From: Linnemannia schmuckeri
Lineage: Eukaryota > Mortierellomycota > Mortierellomycetes > Mortierellales > Mortierellaceae
Assembly: GCA_029449235.1 (NCBI GenBank)
Contig: JANATG010000003.1
Location: forward strand, 186,001-250,000
DNA: 64,000 bases
Direction: 5' to 3'
The position numbers were made by a program, and so were the translations under genes. The notes beneath the pieces are model-generated. The model was not told where the DNA came from. It ran no database searches and was given only the letters and a program-made list of their open reading frames with translations. This document shows, in pieces, positions 21,715-31,449 of this stretch; position 1 is the first letter of the stretch, and every line of letters starts with the position of its first letter.

Positions 21715-22200
21715 CAGCATGCCCTTGATCTTGGTCTTTTTTGCACTCACCTTTCTAACTTGCTCTGTCTCTTGGCCCTTCTTTTAATTTACGGGTGCCG
21801 AACGCTGGATTAAGAATATGTTTATTGCAAGACTGTAACGAACGTTGCGCCTGCGATCCTCAAAAAGCAGTGCTGCTATAAATGTTGGCTGCCACAAGCC
21901 CACCTTTCTCTGCCCCCCTTTACCTTTTTGTGGATCCATTCTTTCTCTGCCCCTTGATCTTTCGATGTCCCTGTCCTTGATCTTTTTAGGTGTCCCCGCC
22001 TTCACCTTTTTCATGCCTTCATGCCTTGATTTTTGCGCATCCCTTTAACTCTCACCCCTTGATCTTTTTTCAACTTTTGTCTTTTACTATCCTTTGATCT
22101 TTTCGTCCCTTATTCCTTTTTATGCCTTTATCGTTTCCATCCCTTGTTCTTTTCATGCCTTATCGCCTCTTTTTCATCTCTTGGACTTTTTCTTTTCGAG
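21715..22200. repeat. Degenerate pyrimidine-rich repeat built on CCTTGATCTTTT
   Basis: Variants of CCCTTGATCTTT recur at irregular spacing: CCTTGATCTTGG near 21723, CCTTGATCTTTCGATGTCC near 21952, CCTTGATCTTTTT near 21974, CCTTGATTTTTG near 22023, CCTTGATCTTTTTTC near 22058, and CTTTGATCTTTTCG near 22091, with weaker variants to about 22170. It does not code for a protein. Confidence 0.55.
21855..21900 (-). repeat. 28S rRNA-derived fragment, copy D
   Basis: About 46 bp. On the minus strand GGCTTGTGGCAGCCAAC, then TTTATAG and CTGCTTTTTGAGGATC. It is the most decayed of the four copies and begins at nearly the same 28S position as the others. Confidence 0.55.
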
Positions 22201-22210
22201 GGTGAAAACA

Positions 22211-22313
22211 AAACAACGCTTACTGAATTCTGCTTTAATATGTTAGGAAGAACCGACATCAAAGGATCAAAAAGCAACGTCACTATGAACGCTTGGCTGC
22301 CGCAAGCCAGTTC
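22211..22313 (-). repeat. 28S rRNA-derived fragment, copy C
   Basis: About 103 bp. On the minus strand it runs AACTGGCTTGCGGCAGCCAA, GCGTTCATAGTGACG, TTGCTTTTTGATCCTTTGAT, GCAGAATTCAGTAAGCGTTG. It is close to copy A over the same part of 28S and in the same orientation. Beyond its 5' (28S) end there is a short stretch, CCTAGCACATATAATCACC, that loosely recalls the TATA region next to copy A. Confidence 0.75.
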
Positions 22314-22539
22314 TTTCCTTTAAACCTAGCACATATAATCACCGATCATTCCTCATACAATAAACACCGTAGGTGGGATGGAAACACGATTGTTAGAGTA
22401 AGCAGCCAGACACGGTACGAAAGCTCGTTTCTGGTGGATCAAAATCCTATATTTTTCTGATTCATTTTCGCAGTCGACTACACGTATAGACTTATTTTAT
22501 TACGCGTCTTGCCTTTCTTTTGTAAGCTCGTCAGCAGCA

Positions 22540-24626
22540 TTAAAATTTTATGTCACATCTTCCAGCCTTGGATACCCTAGACAGCGCCACAGCCCCGTTG
22601 TCCCCGATCAAGTTGTATTCCAAGTACAAAGCGGCCAGAGTCGAGTTGATCTTAAGTGCTTCAGACAGCACCACAGCTCCGTTGTCTCCGATCGAGTTAT
22701 TATTCAAATATAAAGTGGTCAGAGTGTAGTCGGTCTTGAGCGTCTCTGCTAGTCTTCTCAATCCCCTTTTTCCAACACCCTCTCCTCCATCCGATCGAGA
22801 CACCACCTCAAGGGATAGCTTGGGAAGACAAGATAGCCTTTTAGGTTGAATCCTGAAAAACTCGACAAGATCCATCAGGAGCACGATATTAATTATCCTC
22901 ATTCTTGGAAGATCTATAACGCGATTTAGCACTTGTTGTCGTGCGGCTGTCGATAGCAATTTGGCGCCAAAGCTAGCCCGAAATCGTCGAATATCAAGCT
23001 GAAGAATTGATATAGCGGCATACTTAAGAGTATCTCCGAATGCTTCCAGATCACTCATGGTATACTCCCAGTCGAAAATGACAATTAGCTCGTCCAAACG
23101 TCTTGCCTTGGTTAGGGCGTCGAAGAATCCTGCGGCTCGGATTTTGGATCCCAACTTGACCGAAACTTTGCCAAGATGCGGGTCATAGTGGCCACCGTTC
23201 AACTCAACTGCGGTTGCAAAAGCCTGCTGATCCTGCTCCTTGTATGCCAAGCGGTAATGGTTGATGCAGACCCATTTGACGTGCCCTTGCTGGGTGACAA
23301 TGCGGTAGAGGTTTCCTAGCGCTCGATGCTGGTCCTTGGCCTTGATGAACGCTTCCAGATGGCGCAGGTCGGCGCCCTCTAAGGCTTCTTGTCCAATGAA
23401 CGACTCCGCTTCGGCCGCGTCTTGTTCCTGAGGATCCTTGCTTGAAAGGCTTTGTAGGTATTCGATAGACTGGTTGACAGCTGACTGAGAGATGGTGTCC
23501 AGGGAGTTTTGGAACATATCGATAGCTCCAGGGGCACTGACGGCAGCCAGTGCAGGAACAGCAAATCCTGCGATTGTGACTCCGTACTTGATCATCTCAA
23601 GCAAAGCCAGCATGTATTTGCCGTACTTTTGAAAAAACTCGGTGGGTCTCTTGAGATCGTACCCTTCATGCTTGGCGAGATGAATATGGTGTGGGATATT
23701 GGTGTCGCCATTGAGCACTTTGGTGTGTTCGCCACACTCGCAGAGGAAATAGAGCTGAAACTCATTGTTGAAAAGGCTGACACGATCCCATGCGGAGGTG
23801 TCTTTTGGTAAGATGATGAACAGCCGTGGAATCGGATACTCGTGCAGCTCGTAAGTTGCCGTAAGGATCGTCTGGAGTTGTCGTCGCATGGTCGCAAGTC
23901 GGTCAAGCGTTTGATCTTGCTTTTGGAGCATGAGCTGTTGATTTTGGATGATAGAGTCCATTTGCTGCTTCATCTCGCTCATTTGCTGTTGAAGGTCATT
24001 ACTTCTGGCCATAGGTGCCTTCAGTTCTGACAAGCACTGCTCAAAGTTGCCGAGAATCAGGTCTGCCTTCTCCTTCTGACCATTCTTCATCGCTTCGATA
24101 TAGCTCTCGTAAAGAGCAGCCGACTGCTGGAGCGTGTCCTTCTCCGCGGGCGAGACTGACGTCGATTGAAGAATAGTGTTTTGCCTGGTGAGCTGTCGAG
24201 GCGACATTGCTGAGAAATGCTGATCAGCTCTGGGTGACGGAGATGGCATAGGGATCGATCCCGGCAGCACCTCTGTTGACCACATAGAGGGCGTAGTCTC
24301 GGCGATCGTGATCGTATCCGGTCGGTAAGCAAACCGCAGGGGCATCAGCCTTGAAACAAACCGAAGCTGAGTTAGTAGTTGATCAAAATTTAGTTAACAA
24401 ACAAAAAAATTTAGCTACTGTATGGTTACCTGTCATAGTTGGCGTCACTCATATAACTGATAACGTGTCTGCCACACATGAAATTTGAGGCATGTGGAAA
24501 AAGTGCTTGAATATCTTTCAAAAGCACAAAAGGAGCTCCTTGAGTCTCTCCAACTCCTAGGTAGACGCGAAAGTAGTAGGTGTCGTTTCCATGTTGGAGC
24601 TGTTGTGACATGTCAGTGTTAGACAT
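22540..24626 (-). CDS. Coiled-coil, membrane-helix and LRR protein (possible NLR-like recognition protein)
   Basis: Two exons (24626-24430 and 24349-22540) join in phase 2 within YDRLMPLRF and give 668 residues. The N-terminal unit (YYFRVYLGVGETQGAPFVLL, then FMCGRHVISYMSDANYDR) resembles nothing I can name. Residues about 177-225 form a Gln-rich coiled coil (LQQQMSEMKQQMDSIIQ). Next comes LHEYPIPRLFIILPK, then FLCECGEH, HHIHLAKHEGYDL and a hydrophobic helix near residues 316-343 (LLEMIKYGVTIAGFAVPALA). A long helical region follows (residues 370-600). The last 60 residues are two LRRs of exactly the type in the F-box/LRR gene (YTLTTLYLNNNSIGDNGAV), cut off after GDNGAVALS by an unrelated tail. 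No nucleotide-binding P-loop is visible. I have seen similar central motifs in Mortierella-type proteins, but no domain name is certain. Immunity or self-recognition is inference from the LRR and its island setting. Confidence 0.72.
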
Positions 24627-26134
24627 GGTCAGGGCAGTGGGATGGAACAGACAGCAATGTAGGAAGAGTAGGATGCGGATGGAGAAGGTGGGGAATGGGT
24701 AAAAGTGAGAATGTGAGTGAGGAATGAATAGAAAGAAACAAAGAAGAATACGTCTTTGACCACGACCTTTGTTAATCCAGTCAGAGGACTCACAAAATCT
24801 TCTTTTCTTGTTACACAATCCGAGCATGAGGGCATTTCCATTGTTTCCTACGGTCTTTGTCCATGCCCTACATCAATCAATTCAAGGGACCCATGAAATC
24901 TTCTTTTGCATGCAATGAAAGGTAAACATCGGTCAGAGGTTTGCGCATACTCCTCACCGTTGGCTTCTTACTTTCATCCAAAAAGCAGATAGACTTATAA
25001 CATGCTCACAAACATGCTACTCGCACACTTTTCCAGGATTTTGTACCACACCAGTACATTCCTTCCTGCAAATCGGCCACGACGTTTTTCTTTCGCAGTG
25101 TAAAAATGCAAAAACACCCAATGGACATGAAATGCATGGACAAAGCCTTAGAAATTTTTGCGGCGTCACGTCAACTTTCTTTGGTTCCATGCTTTCTTCA
25201 GTTCCATTTGTTGTCTTCTTTCCCTTCTTCCTTCTCCAACGGTCTGCCGTCGCATGCATCTTCGACTCTCTCGGCTCCTCCCAGTGCCCAGTTCAACTGC
25301 AAGCATCACTTCTCATCAGAGACAAGTAAAGTATACAGCTCCATTGGTACTTTGGAGGAGACAGAGCTGTGTTTCTACTGTGCCTAGTTGTGGAGCATCT
25401 CCATCCACTTCCCTGGTGCTTTCAGCTCATACACCCCAAGCAATATTGATGGCATGCGCGTCATGTGCATAATTCTTTCGGAGACCCTGCAAATTTCAAA
25501 AGTTGCGGCCTCCAGGGCGCACGAAAACCAAATGCCATTGCTGTCGCGTCTGGTGTTGTTAGCTTACTGTACCGCTTGTGTCCATCTGAAAGAGGATTAC
25601 AAAAAAAAAGACGCGTCCTTTTTTTAACGCGGCTCTGTCATCCAGGCTAGCTGAACTGCGCATTTGTTCGTCCTTTGCCCTTGTCTCTCCCTCGCGGTCT
25701 CTTCGATTTAATATAAATTTATCGCTACCAAATGGGTAGCTGATGATGATGACCATCGCGTTTTCGCGTGCGGGGTGAGGCGAATAAAGCTGATCAGATC
25801 AACAAGCCAGCACTAAAAGTGAAGAGAAAAAAGAGGAGAGAAACTAGAGGGAAGACACAGTAGACAGTAGCATGACAAAATGGCGAACAGTGACGTCGAT
25901 TTGATTTTTTGGACATTTTTGGACTTCATATCCTTTCTGGTGCTGCTTTTATTGAGACTTCCTCTCCCTCCACCACCCTCAACAGCACACACTCAGTTGT
26001 CGCTGCTCTACTCATTGACCTATCCGACTACCATCACGACAACCAGCATCCCGCTAGCCACAGAGTATCAAGTAAAGCAAGTTCGGCAAGATTCAAATCA
26101 ACTCACAAGAGACAAAACATAACACAAACACAAA
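24627..26134. other. Intergenic spacer
   Basis: This holds the upstream region of the coiled-coil/LRR gene and of the acidic family member at 26135. Short plus frames at 25106-25650 overlap in three phases and look like chance; no gene called. Confidence 0.45.
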
Positions 26135-26971
26135 ATGACAAAGTCGGCGATGATGCAAGTGACAAAGAGGCGTCATCTGGACACATGCTCGGTCTCCCCT
26201 CCTTCCTCTTCCTCTTCTCCTTCTTCTACCCCATCGACGACTTCGGCTTTATCGACTATGACCACGACCATGACTACGACCCCCGCCATCATTCAGCCCA
26301 GGACCACTCAGCGTTCGACCTTTTTCAAATGGGACCGCCGCCCTGCAAGACGCAGAAACGAGGACGAGGACGAAGGCTTTAGCGAGAAGACCGGATTGGA
26401 AAGCGACGCGGAAGGCTACTTTTCGGATACTATCTACACCAACGACAGTGACGAAAACGAGGATGAGGACGATGTCGACAGTGACTACCGCATCCAGGAT
26501 AACTCGGCTGCTATGGCTTTGGAGGTGTTTGAGGACGATACCAAGAGCCTCAGCCTTTGGGAGAAGGGTTACATTGACCCGCTCACCTCACCGGCGGCAG
26601 AATCCGTGGATCTGGGTTTTCAAAAGGTGCAGCTCTCGAGGAAGCTTACCGATTATAATGACTTTAACAAGGCTTGGCACGAGCTTCATGAGTGGGCTGT
26701 TTTCGAGAGAGACCTCGAGTTTGAGAAGGATGAGTCGATTTGGGATTTTATGGAACGAATGCGCGAGGAAGTCGACAGTGGCGCTGACTATGATATGACT
26801 TGTTGGGCAGAGTACCCTAATTCGGAGGATGAACTCCATCACGCTGGCAAGAAGTGTGGCAAGACTCTTACCGCTCAGAATGTCAAGGATTGTCAGGAGA
26901 ATCACGAGGATGGCAATGCCACAGATGTAACCTGCAACAAAACAACGATGCAGCATCAGGAGACAGTTTAA
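26135..26971 (+). CDS. Acidic KRR/FKW-family protein, member 1, with in-frame stop near the 3' end
   Basis: A single exon encodes 278 residues. N-terminal features shared with the paralogues at 27813 and 41653 are a basic KRR cluster, then VSPPSSSSSP, a Thr-rich linker, the motif STFFKWDRRPARRR (about residues 61-74) and an acidic stretch (DSDENEDEDDVDSD). The conserved core is SRKLTDYNDFNKAWHELHEW, then AVFERDLEFEKDESIWDFME. I do not recognise the family. KRR and RRPARRR could be nuclear localisation signals; this is inference. The frame stops with TAA at 26969-26971 but stays open in the same phase for another 38 codons (GSGPSDDSDKNKDVDGENAS and so on) to TAA at 27086-27088. That extension has the same acidic style as the ends of the paralogues, so the stop is probably a nonsense mutation or a read-through site. 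Confidence 0.78.
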   Translation: MTKSAMMQVTKRRHLDTCSVSPPSSSSSPSSTPSTTSALSTMTTTMTTTPAIIQPRTTQRSTFFKWDRRPARRRNEDEDEGFSEKTGLESDAEGYFSDTIYTNDSDENEDEDDVDSDYRIQDNSAAMALEVFEDDTKSLSLWEKGYIDPLTSPAAESVDLGFQKVQLSRKLTDYNDFNKAWHELHEWAVFERDLEFEKDESIWDFMERMREEVDSGADYDMTCWAEYPNSEDELHHAGKKCGKTLTAQNVKDCQENHEDGNATDVTCNKTTMQHQETV

Positions 26972-27540
26972 GGATCCGGACCTAGCGATGACTCTGACAA
27001 GAACAAGGATGTCGACGGCGAGAATGCCTCTGGACACAACGACAAGCACTTCTTTGATGTGAAAGCGGACATTGTTGTTCAAGTCTAATCTCTCTCGCCT
27101 GACGTCTCGAAGATGCTCTAACGACGCTTTTGGTATCTGATCACCTTTTTGTTTGTTCCTATCATCTGGGGTCGGTTTGCTCTTTTAATCTTTTTCATTG
27201 GCCATCATGTCTTCACCTAACCCTTCTATCCCATGCAATTTTCTTTGCTTGCTTACTTTTTCCCTTCGTTTGCTTTGCTTTTGCTTTTGTGCTGTATATG
27301 ACCCTTGAAAAAACGAATGAACATTATAATAAAAGAATACGAATATTGGAACAAACAACAAGCCTTGACAGTGTTTGATGTGACCAAGGTGGGCAAGTGT
27401 CCATTGCTGAGCTGGTCAATTTTAATGATAACGGCCATCCACGCTTTGGGCAGTTTTTTTGTCCAGGCACGATCACTCGTTATCAGAAACTTATGACGTC
27501 ACATTTGGGATTTTTGGTCTGATTGCCCCTCTTTTCCTAC

Positions 27541-27547
27541 TATAAAC
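27541..27547 (+). promoter_or_regulatory. TATA box, acidic family member 2
   Basis: TATAAAC lies about 270 bp upstream of the ATG at 27813. Confidence 0.45.
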
Positions 27548-27762
27548 TGACTTGGCAAGCGTAGAGTTCTTCTTTACCCATCTTCCTTTCTTAATTCACC
27601 CGCCAGATTGTTGATTGCTACACTCGACTCCTCTCCAGTGCCCCTCTTCGACAACAACGACCTTTCTCGTCGACAAGAAGCAGCATCTAACAACAGCAGT
27701 AGTAACAAGGACGCTAGCGATTGCAATCAAACAGGACATTTTGCTCTTACAAAACAACAGCC

Positions 27763-27806
27763 CACCAACCAACCAACCAACTAACTAACCAACTAACCAA
27801 CCAACT
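27763..27806 (+). repeat. AACC/AACT tetranucleotide repeat in the 5' leader
   Basis: About eleven AACC or AACT units end a few bases before the ATG of member 2. If transcribed they form an unstructured A/C-rich leader. Confidence 0.75.
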
Positions 27807-27812
27807 ATCGCG

Positions 27813-29144
27813 ATGTCCAGAAACACGGTCGCTAAGAGACGCTGCCTAAATGAGGCAGTTGTCTCCCCTCCCTCTTCAATCTCACCCGAGCCTTCTTCTC
27901 CTTCTTCTTCTTCTTCAGCTCCTCCATCGCCCACCTACAGGGTCTTCAGCACTCGTCCTCGTCCATTCCACAAGTGGACCAAGCGTGGGGTTGGACGATA
28001 CAACGCCGACGACACGGATACCGACAATGACTTTACGGACATGGACAGCGGCAGTGAGGGATATGAATCCGATGCTAGTTCGAGCTCTCGAGAGTCAGAC
28101 ACCGGCAAGCGAGCTCGTGAGGATGATAGCGATGATGACGAGGACGCAGACGATGAGCGCTCGACTTCGACTACTACGATGGCGCTTGCAGATTTCGATG
28201 CTGCTGACCTCGAGACTCCTATTTACTCAACGGCGCAGACCCCTGGAACCGCTATCCGCATGTTCAATGGAGTCAAGCTGGAGGGTGGATCTCTTGTTTC
28301 CCCTGCTTCGCCTGCATCACCCGCCCGTTCAATTGACCTGGAGGCACCCCGCAAGTTGAGCAACTACAAAGGATACAGGAAAGCAATGTACAACATCTCA
28401 GAGATGGCGACTTTCGAGGAGGACCTTGAGTATGTGAACGACAAGTCTATGTTGTCGTTTATTGACCGGATGAACAAGAGGGCTTGTGAGACCGACCCCG
28501 AGGACCTGGACGATATTAACAGTGGAGCAGCTTTTGCAGCAACACGCGCTGTTGCTTACCCAGAGTCCGAGTCTGAGGATGACCGCGCTGCTCGCATTCG
28601 CGGCGATTCAACTCCCAAGCTTGCAGCTACCGCTCGCAAGTATAACCAGCAAACCAGGGATCAGGACCATGAGGATGGCGATTCGACGCCCAAGGCATTT
28701 GGACCCGGCACAGCCTTCTATCAGGAGGCGGCCCAGGATGTTGATGATTCCAACCATTACAATTATGACAACTATGATGAATCGCACAGTGATGAGGAAC
28801 TCAGCGACGAGGACGGTGACGCCAATTGGGTCTTTTACGACGATAGTGATCAAGAGACGGTTTGCAGATACGGATCTGGAGACGATTCGGATAACAACGA
28901 TTATGACTTCGAGAGCTATTATGGATGCTACAAGATCACTGACAGGACTATCGACTCGGGACACATCTATGAGGACGAGGATGGCGACAACAAGGATGGA
29001 TACGTCGATTACGAGGTCGACGGCAAGGACTTCGAGGACGCTGATGCTGCCACTGAGTCTGCTAGCAACTTTGCGGCTGTTTCATCTTCGATTCTCAATG
29101 ATGGATCTGCTACACCTCGCACGGTCATCAAGACTTTGGTATAA
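27813..29144 (+). CDS. Acidic KRR/FKW-family protein, member 2
   Basis: A single exon encodes 443 residues. The order of parts matches member 3 (41653-43005): AKRRCLNEAVVSPPSS at the N-terminus; PRPFHKWTKRG (the FKW motif in variant form); acidic GYESDASSSS and DDSDDDEDADDE; then TMALADFDAADLETPIYSTA and QTPGTAIRMFNGVKL. The core continues APRKLSNYKGYRKAMYNISE, then MATFEEDLEYVNDKSMLSFI with DRM. The C-terminal half is largely Asp/Glu/Tyr-rich with DDSDQETV and KDFEDADAA. There is no signal peptide, membrane helix or known enzyme motif. It is probably intracellular, possibly nuclear (KRR). The DNA-level layout and promoter differ from member 1. The function is unknown. Confidence 0.85.
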   Translation: MSRNTVAKRRCLNEAVVSPPSSISPEPSSPSSSSSAPPSPTYRVFSTRPRPFHKWTKRGVGRYNADDTDTDNDFTDMDSGSEGYESDASSSSRESDTGKRAREDDSDDDEDADDERSTSTTTMALADFDAADLETPIYSTAQTPGTAIRMFNGVKLEGGSLVSPASPASPARSIDLEAPRKLSNYKGYRKAMYNISEMATFEEDLEYVNDKSMLSFIDRMNKRACETDPEDLDDINSGAAFAATRAVAYPESESEDDRAARIRGDSTPKLAATARKYNQQTRDQDHEDGDSTPKAFGPGTAFYQEAAQDVDDSNHYNYDNYDESHSDEELSDEDGDANWVFYDDSDQETVCRYGSGDDSDNNDYDFESYYGCYKITDRTIDSGHIYEDEDGDNKDGYVDYEVDGKDFEDADAATESASNFAAVSSSILNDGSATPRTVIKTLV

Positions 29145-29322
29145 GGGTTGCTCACTCGCCTGCCCCATTCGCTCCTCTTTGGATGACCCCTTCACTCACC
29201 TGTCCATTGTGTTTATTGATCGATTCAACTAATCTTCAAGTTTCGGCCCGCATGTATTACTAACCCTTCTTACCCATGTACCATATAACTGCTTTCATCT
29301 TGCTTTTTTTCTTTCCCGGCCA

Positions 29323-29354
<32 letters not shown>

Positions 29355-29588
29355 ATTCATCAAAAAATAATAAAAAAATACCACATTGGAACAGATATAA
29401 CCTGACTTCAACTGACTTCGAAAAAGAGTTGTATCTTTTGAGGTTGTGTAATATATGTGTATATGTGCAAGCATATGTCGACAACACAAACTACAACAAC
29501 TAAAGCGTGTGAAATGTCGTTGTTTACTACCGGCCCTCCTTGTGACAAGGAGTTCACACGACCACCTTTGTCAATTATTTTTTGTTGT

Positions 29589-29619
<31 letters not shown>

Positions 29620-29686
29620 TGTTGACGAAATACAAGGGAACTGTCCCTCCCCTCGTTTTTTTTTTTCCTGCCCTTTTTCCCCTAAA

Positions 29687-29717
<31 letters not shown>

Positions 29718-30111
29718 CGTTTTTCTATTTTGATCGTTTGGATTTCCCTTGGGACGAACGCTCTCAAGGGTGCTTAGCAAAAAAAACAATACGCAACGAC
29801 CAAATGATAAATTGAGCCTTTGTACCCCCGATACCCTGCACGAGGTACATCCATGCGACACTATCGCTGCATGGCAATCAAAAACCAAAGCGGCGAACCA
29901 AAAGATAAAAATGGCCAGAAAAAAAATATTGAAGAGCAGAAGGGACATTGAAAAGAAGCGCATTGACAAAAAGGCAGAAAAAGATAATGTTGATAACTAA
30001 TTTTAATATTGTAAAAAGTACAAAATTGAAGGTATAAAAAAACTATTGATTATGTGCAAAGTATGAGGGTTGTATGAATGATGTAAAGAGTGGAGGCAGA
30101 GAGAAAAGAAA
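29145..30111. other. Spacer with poly(A), poly(T) and GTT repeats
   Basis: There is a run of 30 A at 29324-29353, a (GTT)n microsatellite at about 29584-29611, and 29 T at 29689-29717. The small plus frame at 29749-30000 is Lys-rich and has no family signal, so it is not called. Confidence 0.6.
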
Positions 30112-31449
30112 TTAAGCCTCGATCTCATACTTGCCCTCCTTGAAGTCATGCCCTTCAGCAGCAGCAGCAACGTCATCCGAGTGGTCCTGAATCCTGGTGG
30201 TCAACAAAATGGCACCGGGGATGGAAGCGACCAAGAGGGCAAAGCAGATGATCAGCTCGGTCATGTAAGGAGTTCCCACAGCGTTGATTCTCCAGGAGAT
30301 GGCAGCACCAGAGGACTGGATGCACTTGTAGAAACCGGCGTAGCGGGAGAGGACGGTAACATCGTTGGAGAGGGCACCCATCAACCAGTAGCAGTATGTC
30401 TGCCAGGCGGCATCGTTAAGACCGTAGAACATGTAGAGGAAAAGAGGGCCGACATAAGAAGCACCCTCCTTGAAATCGTGGTTGCCCTTGGGGTCGGTGA
30501 TCTTGTAGCCCTTCTGGAAAAAGATGCCTCCGATCCAGGTGGCGACGAAGCAGCAGGTGATGATGGCCAATCCCCAGAAGGAGCGGGTCTTGCGGTTGAC
30601 ACCCTGGTAGTCAAGAACACGGGCAAAGGTCCAGGAGCCGAGAATCTGGGAACCCCAGTAAAGGATGTTGTTGAGGGACTGGGTGCGGGTGGAGAAGTAG
30701 GCGCCATTGACAGTAGAGAACTGGTAGGAGTAGAACCAGTTGGAGGACAAGAACATGGGGATCAGGACGATCATACGCCAGTCAAGGAAGAGCTTAAAGA
30801 CGGCGAGGACCTCACCGGTCCAGGTGGGGAAAGCTTGGATCTGGATCTTGTCACCGTTCGAGTGCGCGACCGAAGATGGGGGGCAGAGTGACAGGGCGAT
30901 GAGGGTTCCGATGGCCATGAGCGAGATGAAGACAATGTAGGTAGAATCACCAAGAGACTTGGCCTCAACGACGTTATAGTTGATAGCAAAGGCGATGACC
31001 GATCCAAGAACAGCACCGGCATTGAAGATGGCCCAGAAGTACCCAATAAACTTTCCCTTGTCATGCTCACGAGGATAAGCCATCATGATGGCACCCTGGG
31101 CAGTCCAAAGCATACCAGCTCCCACACCAAGGATACCACCGGCAGCAATGGTGAAGGCACCGTTTAAGGTATGGTTATAGCAGAGGAGGGAACCGGCGTA
31201 GAGGACATAGGTAGCACAGCCGATGAAGATGGTCCACTTGGGTCCGAGCTTGTTATGGATGGCACCGGCAAGGAGTCCGAAGATGGCGAAGCAGGTGTAA
31301 AGAGCGACGTTGGCATTCTGACCGACCTTGGAGTCGAGTTGACCACCGCCTCCAAGCGAGTTGAGGGCGTTGAACATTCCGGGGCAGCAGAAGCAGATGA
31401 AGCCGACGGCGATCACCTGAGCCAAAGGAGAGTTCCAGCGGAAACCCAT
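30112..31449 (-). CDS. UNC93-like major facilitator superfamily protein, copy 1
   Basis: A single exon encodes 445 residues with about eleven or twelve hydrophobic segments. Family features include GFRWNSPLAQVIAVGFICFC and CPGMFNALNSLGGGGQLDSK near the N-terminus, the inter-helix motif NKLGPKWTIFIG, WTAQGAIMMAYP, and KGKFIGYFWAIFNAGAVLGS. FLSSNWFYSYQ and ARVLDYQGV follow, then DAAWQTYCYWLMGALSND and YKCIQSSGAAISWR. The hydrophilic C-tail ends in KYEIEA. Fungal UNC93-like (DUF895) proteins are membrane proteins of mostly unknown cargo. The copy at 33197-34534 has the same length and very similar sequence and follows in the same direction. A TATA box lies 230 bp upstream. Confidence 0.9.
   Translation of the reverse strand: MGFRWNSPLAQVIAVGFICFCCPGMFNALNSLGGGGQLDSKVGQNANVALYTCFAIFGLLAGAIHNKLGPKWTIFIGCATYVLYAGSLLCYNHTLNGAFTIAAGGILGVGAGMLWTAQGAIMMAYPREHDKGKFIGYFWAIFNAGAVLGSVIAFAINYNVVEAKSLGDSTYIVFISLMAIGTLIALSLCPPSSVAHSNGDKIQIQAFPTWTGEVLAVFKLFLDWRMIVLIPMFLSSNWFYSYQFSTVNGAYFSTRTQSLNNILYWGSQILGSWTFARVLDYQGVNRKTRSFWGLAIITCCFVATWIGGIFFQKGYKITDPKGNHDFKEGASYVGPLFLYMFYGLNDAAWQTYCYWLMGALSNDVTVLSRYAGFYKCIQSSGAAISWRINAVGTPYMTELIICFALLVASIPGAILLTTRIQDHSDDVAAAAEGHDFKEGKYEIEA

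Larger units (their letters stand above)
27089..27812. other. Intergenic spacer and promoter/leader of family member 2
   Basis: This holds the 3' flank of member 1 and, from about 27540, the TATA box and 5' leader of member 2. No gene is seen. Confidence 0.5.

Noticed and set aside
30148..30891. Plus-strand 247-residue frame inside UNC93-like copy 1 (and 33566-34216 in copy 2)
   Set aside because: Gly/Asp/Glu-rich shadows of a membrane-protein gene on the other strand; they occur at the same place in both copies because the sense strands are homologous.
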